The position numbers and the translations under genes are program-made. DNA of 19,566 nt from Desulfobacterales bacterium (GTDB lineage: Bacteria > Desulfobacterota > Desulfobacteria > Desulfobacterales > UBA5852), in contig JAERRP010000109.1 of assembly GCA_016735415.1 (NCBI GenBank), forward strand, positions 1 through 19,566, read 5' to 3'. Numbering within the stretch: position 1 is the stretch's first letter; each line of letters opens with the position of its first letter. The notes under the pieces are model-generated. The model was given only the letters and a program-made list of their open reading frames with translations. It was not told where the DNA came from and searched no databases. Below, piece after piece: positions 1-7,083 of this stretch.

Positions 1-428
1 ATGAGAATATCACGGTTTTTGACATGGCCGAGTTCATGGGCCAGAACCCCTTCGAGTTCCGCGCGGCTCATCAGCTTGAGCAGCCCTTCGGTGACCGCCA
101 CGACGGCGTGATCCGGATTGCGGCCGGTGGCAAAGGCGTTGGGGGCCTCCTGGGGGATGATATACACCCGGGGCATGGGCAGCCCGGCATTGCGGCTCAG
201 CCGGGCCACCATTTCATGGAGTTCAGGCGACTGGGAGGGGCTGACCTCCCGGGCCCGATACATTTTGAGGACCACTTTATCCGAATACCAGTAGCTGAAA
301 AAATTCATGCCGCCGGCCAGCAGAAAGGCGATCAGAATACCTTGGCGGCCGCCAAGCATGCCGCCGATCCAGATGATAAAAGCCGTCATGGCGGCCAGCA
401 GTAAAGCGGTCTTGAACTGATTGCCCAT
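1..428 (-). CDS. htpX: Protease HtpX homologue, N-terminal part (cut by window edge)
   Basis: Membrane-bound zinc metalloprotease of family M48, which in bacteria helps degrade misfolded membrane proteins under envelope stress. Only the first 142 residues lie in the window. Seen: the start [14 protein letters not shown], two hydrophobic segments (about residues 7-24 and 30-46), the family sequence around [14 protein letters not shown] (residues 92-105) and the zinc-binding motif HELGH at residues 131-135. The third zinc ligand and the C-terminal membrane segments lie beyond base 1. The start at base 428 is supported by AGGAGG (440-445 on the plus strand) 11 bases upstream. It is divergent from the S1-like gene, with 131 bases between the two starts. 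The identification is firm because motif, topology and family sequence all agree. Confidence 0.93.
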   Translation of the reverse strand, partial: MGNQFKTALLLAAMTAFIIWIGGMLGGRQGILIAFLLAGGMNFFSYWYSDKVVLKMYRAREVSPSQSPELHEMVARLSRNAGLPMPRVYIIPQEAPNAFATGRNPDHAVVAVTEGLLKLMSRAELEGVLAHELGHVKNRDIL

Positions 429-476
429 GGATCGAATTTCCTCCTGTTGTTGAAAGGTGGGAGCTATAATTGCAAT

Positions 477-504
477 AAAATAGGAATTTCTGTTGAAAAA
501 GCAA
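477..504 (-). promoter_or_regulatory. Candidate sigma-70-type promoter for htpX
   Basis: Read on the minus strand, TTGCTT (504-499) and TATTTT (482-477) are separated by 16 bases, about 50 bases upstream of the htpX start. The region is AT-rich compared with the flanking genes. Both boxes are imperfect, so this is only a candidate. Confidence 0.3.
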
Positions 505-522
505 CTTGATCTTGCGTAAATC
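493..522 (+). promoter_or_regulatory. Candidate promoter for the S1-like gene
   Basis: TTGAAA (493-498) and TAAATC (517-522) are separated by 18 bases, 37 bases ahead of the S1-like start codon. The -35 box is good and the -10 box is weak. It overlaps the proposed htpX promoter on the other strand, so the two transcripts could compete. Confidence 0.25.
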
Positions 523-559
523 ACTTTATCAGAACGAATCTCAAGAATGAGGCCTCATC

Positions 560-2014
560 ATGAGCGATGAAGAACAAAACCTGCCGGAAGAAGAGATGAG
601 CTTCGCGGATATGCTCGCGGCCTACGATGACGGTCGGTCGGAAACCCTGCAGATCGGTGACAAGGTGTCCGTTAAAATTATTGCGATCGGCCGGGAGTCC
701 GTGTTTGTGGATACCGGCACCAAAATCGACGGTACGGTGGACCGGGCTGAATTGACCGCTGAGGACGGGGAGTTGTCCTGCACGGTCGGCGATGCGCTCG
801 ATCTGTATGTCGTCGATATGAAGGAAGGCGAAATTCATCTGTCCAAAGCCCTGGCCGGCGCCGGCGGACTCGAACTTCTGCGCGAGGCCCGTCACAGCCA
901 GATGCCCGTGGAGGGGAAGGTCCAGGCCACCTGCAAGGGCGGGTTTGAAATCCTCATGGTCCAGCGACGCGCCTTCTGCCCCGTCAGCCAGATGGATGCG
1001 CGCTATGTTGAAAACCCCGAGGATTACGTGGGGCAGGATCTCCTTTTTCTGATCACCCGGTTCGAGGAAAATGGACGCAATATCGTGGTATCCCGCCGCC
1101 GGCTGCTGGAAAAGGAACAGGCCGAAGCCCAGCAGGCTTTCCTGGCCACGACGGCGCCCGGCGCCCTCTGCGACGGCAAAATCACACGGATCGTCCCGTT
1201 TGGCGCCTTTGTCGAACTGATTCCCGGCCTGGAAGGCCTGGTGCACATTTCCGAACTGGCCTGGTCCCGGGTCGAAGATCCCAAAGATGTGGTGGCCGAG
1301 GGACAAACCGTGACGGTCAAGATCCTCGGAATCGAAGACGGGGACAAACCCGGCCGCAAAAAAATCGCCCTGTCCGTCAAACAGGCCCTGGGCGACCCCT
1401 GGCAAACGGACATCGAACGCTTCCAACCCGAAATGGTGGTGCCGGCCCGCATTACGCGCTGTATGCCCTTCGGCGCCTTTGCCGAGCTGCTCCCGGGTAT
1501 CGAGGGGCTGATCCACATCAGTGCCCTGAGTTTTACCCGGCACGTGCGCAAACCTGAAGATATCGTCGCCCCAGGAGAATCGGTCACCGTCATGATCAAG
1601 TCCATCGACCGGGAAAACCGTAAGATCGCCCTGAGCTTGAAGGACGTGGCCGGCGACCCCTGGCAGAGCGTTAGCGATAAGTATCGTGAGGGACAGATCA
1701 TCGAAGGCCTGGTCGAAAAACGGGCCGGGTTTGGACTTCTGATCACACTCGAACCCGGCATCACCGGGCTGTTGCCCAAATCACGCATCGGAGAGGCCCG
1801 TGCGCCCGGGCGTATTGAAACCATGAAGCCCGGGGACAAACTCGCCGTGGTCATCGAAAAAATCGATGCCGATCAGCGCAGAATCTCGCTGGGGCCCGGG
1901 GATCGGGCCGAAGACAAGAACTGGCAGCAGTTCAGCCCCGCATCCGGGGGCAAATCCATGGGTGCCCTGGCCGAAAAGCTGCAGGCCGCCCTGGATGCCA
2001 GGAAGAAATCCTGA
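560..2014 (+). CDS. Ribosomal protein S1-like RNA-binding protein with five S1 domains
   Basis: 484-residue cytoplasmic protein made almost entirely of S1 (OB-fold) RNA-binding domains, at about residues 31-97, 115-181 (degenerate), 201-275, 290-361 and 378-445. Domains 3 and 4 carry the classic PFGAFVEL/PFGAFAEL and EGL(V/I)HIS sequences. The linkers after domains 3 and 4 contain GDPWQ, matching the NPW-type linkers of S1. Full-length S1 of proteobacteria has six domains and about 550-570 residues, so this is shorter and may be a paralogue used in translation or RNA turnover rather than the main ribosomal S1. The N-terminus is acidic. The start is supported by GAGG (549-552) seven bases upstream. 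It converges with the CoA-transferase/GNAT gene, with 49 bases between stops. Family is secure; exact role is not. Confidence 0.9.
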   Translation: MSDEEQNLPEEEMSFADMLAAYDDGRSETLQIGDKVSVKIIAIGRESVFVDTGTKIDGTVDRAELTAEDGELSCTVGDALDLYVVDMKEGEIHLSKALAGAGGLELLREARHSQMPVEGKVQATCKGGFEILMVQRRAFCPVSQMDARYVENPEDYVGQDLLFLITRFEENGRNIVVSRRRLLEKEQAEAQQAFLATTAPGALCDGKITRIVPFGAFVELIPGLEGLVHISELAWSRVEDPKDVVAEGQTVTVKILGIEDGDKPGRKKIALSVKQALGDPWQTDIERFQPEMVVPARITRCMPFGAFAELLPGIEGLIHISALSFTRHVRKPEDIVAPGESVTVMIKSIDRENRKIALSLKDVAGDPWQSVSDKYREGQIIEGLVEKRAGFGLLITLEPGITGLLPKSRIGEARAPGRIETMKPGDKLAVVIEKIDADQRRISLGPGDRAEDKNWQQFSPASGGKSMGALAEKLQAALDARKKS

Positions 2015-2039
2015 CGGGCGCACGGTCGTTGATGGTGAT

Positions 2040-2056
2040 CGGCGGCCCGGCCGCCG
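2040..2056. terminator. GC-rich hairpin between convergent genes
   Basis: An almost perfect inverted repeat of eight bases (CGGCGGCC / GGCCGCCG) around a single central C lies between the two convergent stop codons. It could act as a bidirectional stop or pause, but no T-tract follows on either strand, so a rho-independent terminator is not demonstrated. Confidence 0.25.
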
Positions 2057-2063
2057 GTCGGGG

Positions 2064-3926
2064 TCAGGGCTGGCCTTTTTTGGAGGATTGCTCGAAGGGA
2101 ATGACCACCTCGTAAATACCGTCGGCCACCCGGGCCTCCACGGGCAGACCGCCCTTCTCGAACACTTTCAGCATGGACTTGTTGGAGCTCAGGACATCCG
2201 CTTTAAAGCCCTTGAGGCCGCGCTCTCTGGCCAGGCGGATCAGCATCTTGAGCATGAAGGTGGCAATACCGCCGCCCTGGTAAGCCTCGTCCACAATGAA
2301 GGCCACCTCGGCGTAAGGCCGATGGTGGTCGCGCACGAAGCGGGCCTCGGCCATGATCCGCCCCTCCCCCATCTCCTTGGCCAGCCCCACGATCGACAGG
2401 GTCCGGCTGAAATCCACATTGACATATTCCTGCATTTTGGCGTGGGGCATGGTCTTGATCGGGCTGAAATAGCGGTAATAGACCGAGGTGTCGGAAAAAC
2501 GGTAGAACAGCCGGCGCATATCCTCCACGTCCGAAGGTTTGATGGCGCGGAAGTCGATCCGCTGGTTGTTCTTAAAGGTCTGGCTGATGGCAATATCCGC
2601 CGGATAGAGATGCGCGCTTTCGGCCAGAAAGATCTGGTCGCGGTAAAGGATGTTTTCGTTTTTGGCCTGATCCACCAGCGTCTGCCGATCGTCGGGGTGA
2701 GCGATCTCGATCAGGGCCAGGGCCCGTTCCCGCACCGTTCGCCCGCGCAGCTGGGCCACCCCGTGCTCCGTGGCCACCATGTCCACCGATTCACGCAGGT
2801 TAAACTGGTTGGGGAACCGCTCGACCGAAAGCCGGATGTTGGGCTGGCCTTCGAGGTTGCGGCTCGCCAGCACGAAAATGGACTTGCCGCCGGCGGAAAG
2901 TTCGGCCCCGCTGACGAAATCCGCCGTCTCACTGGGTCCGGCCACTACATTGCCCTTGCCGACAGGCAGGGCGATGCGGCCCGAAAGATCGACCTTGCGC
3001 GCCGGCAGGATCGAGACGAAACGGGAATTGCTGCCGATGCGCATGGGGTTGAATACCCGGTCGATGCCCTGAAACTCGATCAGGGGGTTGCGGTCCAGCC
3101 ACTTCATCAGCTCGACCGTGCCGAAGGCATAGGAAGTCACGGATTTCCCCCGGAAGGTGGATTTGCGGCGGTTGGTCACCGCGCCGCTCTTGACCAGGTC
3201 CATCACCGCGTCCGTAAAAAATGGCGTGTGGATGCCGAGGTTGCGCTTGTGCGCCAGGTGTCGCCCGAGCGCCTCGTAAACGGGTCCGACCGAAAAGGCG
3301 ATGCAGCTTCCGTCTTCGACCACCGAGGCCACATTGGCCGCCACGCGGTCGTAGACCTCGTCCACCGGCCAGCGCGGGAAATAGATGGGCGGTTCGGAGG
3401 AGGCCACCAGTTGGTCAAATTCGGAAATCGACACAAAAGTGTCGCCGTATGTGTAAGGGATTTGAGGATTGATCTCGCCGATCACCAGATCGACGCTTTC
3501 CATGGCCTGACGCGCGGCATCCACGGCCAGCCCCAGGCTGCAGTAGCCGGCCTCGTTGGGTGGAGAAATCTGGATCATGGCGGCATCGAAGCCGATCAGC
3601 CCTGTCTCGATCAGCTCGGGGATGCGGCCGAAGCGGCTGGGGATCAGGTCGACCCGCCCGGCGGTAATGGCTTCGCTGGCCACCCATCCCGCAAAAAACG
3701 TGCGCAGCCGGTATTTGTTGGACTGCAGTTCTTTAAGTGAGATGGCATCACCGAAGCTGACCAGCTGGGTCAGCACCAGATCCTGAAGATTGGGGGCCGA
3801 AGAGGCCATCAGGGCTTTGACCAATGTCAACGGTTCGGCCACGCCGGTGCCTAGGAAAATGCTCATGCCGGGTTCGATGCGACCCAGCGCCGCTGCGGGC
3901 GAAACGGTCAAGGCCTGCCAGTCCAT
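2064..3926 (-). CDS. Acetyl-CoA hydrolase/CoA-transferase family protein fused to a GNAT acetyltransferase
   Basis: 620-residue fusion. Residues about 1-430 match the 4-hydroxybutyrate/acetyl-CoA CoA-transferase and hydrolase family (SPPNEAGYCSLG, FNPMRIGSN, VDLSGRIALP, GAELSAGGKSIFVLASRN). Residues about 455-615 form a GNAT domain whose acetyl-CoA-binding loop is VDEAYQGGGIATF (about residues 544-556). Such fusions are known in deltaproteobacteria and are thought to link acyl-CoA handling to acetyl transfer; the substrate is unknown here. Odd point: the segment expected to read His-Thr-Glu, where I place the catalytic glutamate of CoA-transferases, reads H233-T234-P235. The first half may therefore be inactive as a transferase and serve to bind CoA esters. 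The start at 3926 has GAAGG (3939-3935) eight bases upstream. It appears to be a single-gene unit, divergent from the 4184 pair. Confidence 0.88.
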   Translation of the reverse strand: MDWQALTVSPAAALGRIEPGMSIFLGTGVAEPLTLVKALMASSAPNLQDLVLTQLVSFGDAISLKELQSNKYRLRTFFAGWVASEAITAGRVDLIPSRFGRIPELIETGLIGFDAAMIQISPPNEAGYCSLGLAVDAARQAMESVDLVIGEINPQIPYTYGDTFVSISEFDQLVASSEPPIYFPRWPVDEVYDRVAANVASVVEDGSCIAFSVGPVYEALGRHLAHKRNLGIHTPFFTDAVMDLVKSGAVTNRRKSTFRGKSVTSYAFGTVELMKWLDRNPLIEFQGIDRVFNPMRIGSNSRFVSILPARKVDLSGRIALPVGKGNVVAGPSETADFVSGAELSAGGKSIFVLASRNLEGQPNIRLSVERFPNQFNLRESVDMVATEHGVAQLRGRTVRERALALIEIAHPDDRQTLVDQAKNENILYRDQIFLAESAHLYPADIAISQTFKNNQRIDFRAIKPSDVEDMRRLFYRFSDTSVYYRYFSPIKTMPHAKMQEYVNVDFSRTLSIVGLAKEMGEGRIMAEARFVRDHHRPYAEVAFIVDEAYQGGGIATFMLKMLIRLARERGLKGFKADVLSSNKSMLKVFEKGGLPVEARVADGIYEVVIPFEQSSKKGQP

Positions 3927-4058
3927 GGGGGCTGCCTTCGTTATAGGGATTAGATGTATTTTAAAGATTGTTTCTATATGGAAAGCATATCATTTACACT
4001 TTCACATACCAAAAGCAAGCCTGCGGGAGCGGATCTGGCGGATAAATCCTGCGCCGAC

Positions 4059-4087
4059 TTGATTCATTCGCGTTGGATGGTTAAATA
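4059..4087 (+). promoter_or_regulatory. Candidate promoter for the small exported protein / YkgJ-like pair
   Basis: TTGATT (4059-4064) and TAAATA (4082-4087) with a 17-base spacer, about 97 bases ahead of the chosen start at 4184. A small hairpin, GGCGG-CAA-CCGCC (4105-4117), falls in the predicted leader. No known operator is recognised. Confidence 0.27.
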
Positions 4088-4183
4088 CAGGCTTCGTTTG
4101 TCGCGGCGGCAACCGCCTGCGGTTTGACCTGTGGCCTTTAAATGGCCTTGTCGGCTTTAATCAATATCAGGACCAGCGATCAT

Positions 4184-4471
4184 ATGAGCTATTTTCGTCA
4201 ATTGGCTTTCAAAACCCTTAAGCGGGCACTGTTCACGCTGGCCGGCCTCCTGCTGGTCAGTGGCGCGGGCCGGGCGGCCTCCGATCAGCTGCCGGCCTCC
4301 ATCGACAACGGCATGGGTTATCTTTACGAATTCACGGATCCGGATACGACGGGGTCGTTTGAAACGAGGCGCATCGCGGCCGTCATGGACTATATGAAAA
4401 GTGTTCTGGGCCAGAATCCCGCCCCCCAAGCCGAAATTCTGTTAAGCTATCTGCAGGCGCCGGAGCCCTGA
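4184..4471 (+). CDS. Small exported protein of unknown function
   Basis: 95 residues when started at 4184. The N-terminus has positive charges (KTLKR) followed by a hydrophobic stretch ending ALFTLAGLLLVSGAG and a likely signal-peptidase site near GRAASDQ (about residue 30), so the mature protein of about 65 residues should be periplasmic. An in-frame ATG at 4142 would give 109 residues, but it has no ribosome-binding site, whereas AGGA (4169-4172) precedes 4184. The mature part (GMGYLYEFTDPDT, AVMDYMKSVLG) matches no family I recognise. Its stop codon TGA is directly followed by the ATG of the YkgJ-like gene, indicating translational coupling and a shared task. Confidence 0.7.
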   Translation: MSYFRQLAFKTLKRALFTLAGLLLVSGAGRAASDQLPASIDNGMGYLYEFTDPDTTGSFETRRIAAVMDYMKSVLGQNPAPQAEILLSYLQAPEP

Positions 4472-5164
4472 ATGGAACTGGCCCAGCGCATCCGCCTGCT
4501 CGCAGGCCTGTACACGATCCATGATCATATCACGGCAGCCCTCGATCCCCTGGCCTGCCGCCTGCACTGCGACGACTGCTGCACGCGCAATGTGACCATG
4601 ACCACCCTGGAGGGCATCTATCTGCTTGATGGCCTGCCGCCCGACGAGCGGCGCTCTTTAACGCAACCCGTGCACCGGCAGGCGGACCAACCGCGTTACC
4701 AACCCGCCCTGACAACCAACATGCTGGCCCGCCATTGTATCGAGGACCGGGAACCGCCGGAAGAGAACCATCCCGAAGACGACAGGCCCTGCCCGCTGCT
4801 GGAAGCCCGGGCCTGTCCGATCTATGCCCGGCGCCCTTTCGGCTGCCGCTGCTTTGTCTCCCGGCACCGCTGCGGCGATCACGGCTACGCCGATGTGGAC
4901 GCCTGGGTCCTGACGGCCAATACCGTCTTTCTGCAGACCATCGAGCAGCTGGATTGCCCGGGCTGCTTCGGCAACTTCAGCGACGTGCTCCTGGCCCTGG
5001 ACGACGGGGAACGGACCGGCAGCAGCAGCCTGCTGCCGCCTGAATGCGAAACCACCGGGTTGCTCGCCAACCAGCCGACCGCAGCCCTGATGATTCCGCC
5101 CGCGCACCGGAAAAAAATCCAGCCCGTCCTGCAGGCTATCCGCGAACTCACCGCCACTTCCTAA
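4472..5164 (+). CDS. YkgJ-like cysteine-cluster (putative metal-binding) protein
   Basis: 230 residues with twelve cysteines. The arrangement C29-x3-C33-x2-CC, then CPLLEARACPIYARRPFGCRC (C107, C115, C125, C127), resembles the YkgJ/UPF0153 family, proposed to bind zinc or an iron-sulfur cluster. Further cysteines lie at 89, 134, 162 and 165. No signal peptide is visible, so it should be cytoplasmic. Biochemical function of this family is not established. The ATG immediately follows the stop of the small exported gene with no spacing, so it is probably translated by re-initiation. The family call is from the cysteine pattern; extra cysteines at the C-terminal end (DCPGC) are an additional feature whose meaning is unclear. 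Confidence 0.75.
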   Translation: MELAQRIRLLAGLYTIHDHITAALDPLACRLHCDDCCTRNVTMTTLEGIYLLDGLPPDERRSLTQPVHRQADQPRYQPALTTNMLARHCIEDREPPEENHPEDDRPCPLLEARACPIYARRPFGCRCFVSRHRCGDHGYADVDAWVLTANTVFLQTIEQLDCPGCFGNFSDVLLALDDGERTGSSSLLPPECETTGLLANQPTAALMIPPAHRKKIQPVLQAIRELTATS

Positions 5165-5244
5165 AATGAACAACACGGCCCGACGCAAACAATAAAAGGC
5201 TCGGAGCGTTTTATCGATAAACTTCGAACTGCGCGGATTGGGTT

Positions 5245-5305
5245 ATCCCCATATCGGCGGCCGTTGTTTGAAGGGGCCAGGGTGTCTGCCCGGTGATATG
5301 GGGAT
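5245..5305. repeat. 11-bp perfect inverted repeat with 39-base loop between convergent genes
   Basis: ATCCCCATATC (5245-5255) pairs exactly with GATATGGGGAT (5295-5305). It sits between the convergent YkgJ-like and amidohydrolase genes. The loop is GC-rich and can extend the stem imperfectly. No T-tract follows on either strand. It could be a transcript end structure, a protein-binding site or one copy of a dispersed repeat. Confidence 0.6.
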
Positions 5306-5326
5306 GATTCATGGCGTTCGCCGCGG

Positions 5327-6175
5327 TTATTCCAGGGGGAGTCCAAGAATCCCGGCGGCATTGGCGCCCAGAATCCGCCGGCGATCTTCCGCGGCCAGGC
5401 CGGCGGCTTCGATCTCCCGGAGATAGCGGCCGGGCTTGATCAGGGGGTGGTCGCTGCCGAAAAGAATCCTGTCCGCGCCAATAATGTCGCAGGCGGTGCG
5501 CCAGATGGCGGGGTCGTAGAGATAGGGCGAAGCGGCCGTGTCGAAGTATACGTTCTGCAGCGCGGCTTTTACTTCTTTCTTGAGCAGCTGGTAGAAAAAA
5601 AGGCCGCCGCCCCAGTGCGCCAGGACAATGCGGTTTTCCGGAAAACGGCACACCAGATCGTAGATCTGCCGCAAGGTGTTGGGCGCCTTGCCCGGGTACT
5701 GGTGGCCCACGGGTTCGTTGGTGTGGAGCATGACCGGTACCCGGCGCTCCCGGCAGATTTCCATCATGGGCGCCAGTTTTTCATGGCTTGCGGCCGTAAT
5801 GCCGCTCTCGTAAAAGGCCAGCTCGCCCACCCCGGCCAGCCCCCCCTCAAGGCCGCGGCGGGTCTCTTCCGCCGCCTGCGGGTGCACGGCCTCGAAACAG
5901 GCAAACCCGATCAGCCGATCCGGATGGGCGGCCACCGCTTCCATGATGTAGTCGTTGTGGCGTTTGAAGATCTCGGCCTGACGCCAGGGAAAACCGAAAA
6001 CCACGGATCGGTCGACCCCTTCGGCATCCATGACCGCAATCAACTCCCGGGCCCCGACCATCCGGGAGCGGGGATCGTCGTAGAGCAGCTTGAAAGCCGA
6101 TTCGTTGGGGAAATAGCGCTCACGCGTCTTGCGGATTTCAGGCGGAAACAGGTGGGTATGGAAATCGATCAGCAT
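5327..6175 (-). CDS. Amidohydrolase family 2 (TIM-barrel metal-dependent hydrolase)
   Basis: 282 residues when started at 6175. The start reads MLIDFHTHLFPPE, giving the metal-binding H6-x-H8 pair right at the N-terminus as usual for this family. Other expected elements follow in order: GVGELAFYES (glutamate on a barrel strand), MLHTNEP (third histidine), VLAHWGGG (fourth histidine) and LFGSDHPL (catalytic aspartate). Members hydrolyse or decarboxylate small molecules; the substrate cannot be told from sequence. An upstream in-frame ATG at 6211 would add 12 polar residues, but GGAAAGAAG lies just ahead of 6175 and the family begins here. The gene appears to stand alone, convergent with the YkgJ pair and divergent from trmL. 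Confidence 0.87.
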   Translation of the reverse strand: MLIDFHTHLFPPEIRKTRERYFPNESAFKLLYDDPRSRMVGARELIAVMDAEGVDRSVVFGFPWRQAEIFKRHNDYIMEAVAAHPDRLIGFACFEAVHPQAAEETRRGLEGGLAGVGELAFYESGITAASHEKLAPMMEICRERRVPVMLHTNEPVGHQYPGKAPNTLRQIYDLVCRFPENRIVLAHWGGGLFFYQLLKKEVKAALQNVYFDTAASPYLYDPAIWRTACDIIGADRILFGSDHPLIKPGRYLREIEAAGLAAEDRRRILGANAAGILGLPLE

Positions 6176-6224
6176 GTTCTTCTTTCCGTTTCGGCCGGAC
6201 GGCGCGTCCATGCGTGTGTTTGAA

Positions 6225-6254
6225 TTGACAGGGCCGCCGGGCCGTGTTTAAGGA
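6225..6254 (+). promoter_or_regulatory. Candidate promoter for trmL
   Basis: A consensus -35 box TTGACA (6225-6230) is followed after 18 bases by TAAGGA (6249-6254), a poor -10 box. It lies in the divergent gap between the amidohydrolase and trmL, about 130 bases ahead of the proposed trmL start. Confidence 0.25.
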
Positions 6255-6381
6255 TAGCATTCGATATGTACCGATAAAACCGGTCCGTTTCTTGTACCCC
6301 AGGCCGGCCGTTCTGCCAAGAGGCCTGTTGCGATGCATTTTAAAAAACCCGGAAAAGAAAACCCTGCAGGCGCTGCGAACC

Positions 6382-6912
6382 ATGCCCCCAAACAACCCGC
6401 AAACGGCACCGGCACCTGAATCCGCCGCCCCCGAGGCCGAACGCCACGTGGTGCTGGTGGCCCCCGACGTCCACTGGAACACGGGCAACATCGGCCGCAC
6501 CTGTCTCGGTGCGGGGGCCCGCCTGCATCTGATCCGGCCCCTGGGATTTTCCCTCGACCACCGGCACATCAAGCGCGCCGGGCTAGATTACTGGCCCCAG
6601 GTCCGACTTTCAATCTGGAACCATGTCGATGCCTTCCTGGAAAGCACCAATCCGCGGCCGGAAGAAATCCGCCTGTTTTCCAAAAACGGGGCCCAATCCT
6701 ACTGGTCCATGCCCGCGCTGGAACGCATGTTCCTGATTTTCGGGTCGGAAACCCGCGGGCTTCCCGCCGATCTGCGGGCACGTTTTCCGGACGCGCTTTA
6801 CCACATCCCCACCTCCGGGGCCATTCGCAGCCTCAACCTGTCCACGGCCGTGGGAATCGTCCTCTACGAAAGCCTGCGTAAAATGCCGCCCCATCACGCC
6901 TGGCCGCCATGA
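6382..6912 (+). CDS. trmL: tRNA (cytidine(34)-2'-O)-methyltransferase, SPOUT family
   Basis: 176 residues when started at 6382, against about 155 in E. coli TrmL; the excess is a proline/alanine-rich N-terminal extension. The three SPOUT knot motifs are present: NTGNIGRT near the start, FGSETRGLP in the middle and IPTSGAIRSLNLSTAVGIV at the end. The family methylates the ribose at wobble position 34 of tRNA-Leu using S-adenosylmethionine, in the cytoplasm. The frame stays open upstream to 6244, and no convincing ribosome-binding site precedes 6382, so the start is uncertain. The stop lies 171 bases ahead of clpB. The family is clear; a closely related SPOUT methyltransferase with another tRNA target cannot be excluded. 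Confidence 0.87.
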   Translation: MPPNNPQTAPAPESAAPEAERHVVLVAPDVHWNTGNIGRTCLGAGARLHLIRPLGFSLDHRHIKRAGLDYWPQVRLSIWNHVDAFLESTNPRPEEIRLFSKNGAQSYWSMPALERMFLIFGSETRGLPADLRARFPDALYHIPTSGAIRSLNLSTAVGIVLYESLRKMPPHHAWPP

Positions 6913-6984
6913 ACATTATTATAATAAATAAATTATTAATAGTAATGAATATATTATTGACATCTTTGAGCTTGTGCGTAAATT
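6911..6984 (+). promoter_or_regulatory. AT-rich promoter region of clpB
   Basis: A stretch of about 45 bases (6913-6956) is nearly all A and T, in strong contrast to its GC-rich flanks. It leads into TTGACA (6957-6962), a 16-base spacer and TAAATT (6979-6984). This looks like a strong sigma-70 promoter with an UP element. No clear sigma-32 heat-shock box and no CIRCE element were found. Confidence 0.5.
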
Positions 6985-7083
6985 TAAACTTGTCGGATAG
7001 TGGAGCAACCATGGAGCTCGACACAATTATTGAGCGACCCCTCTATTCAATGCGATTTGGATCGCTCCAACAAGGAGGAATCG

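Noticed and set aside
521..1543. 340-residue frame opposite the S1-like gene
   Set aside because: Shadow of the S1 reading frame; composition rich in Gly, His and Phe with no domain, while the plus strand gives clear S1 repeats.
1866..3740. 624-residue plus-strand frame opposite the CoA-transferase/GNAT gene
   Set aside because: Overlaps the end of the S1 gene and has antisense-type composition (high His, Gly, Asp); the minus strand encodes two known domains.
5210..5221. Perfect 12-base palindrome TTTATCGATAAA
   Set aside because: A few such palindromes are expected by chance in a window this long, and it is not placed at a promoter.
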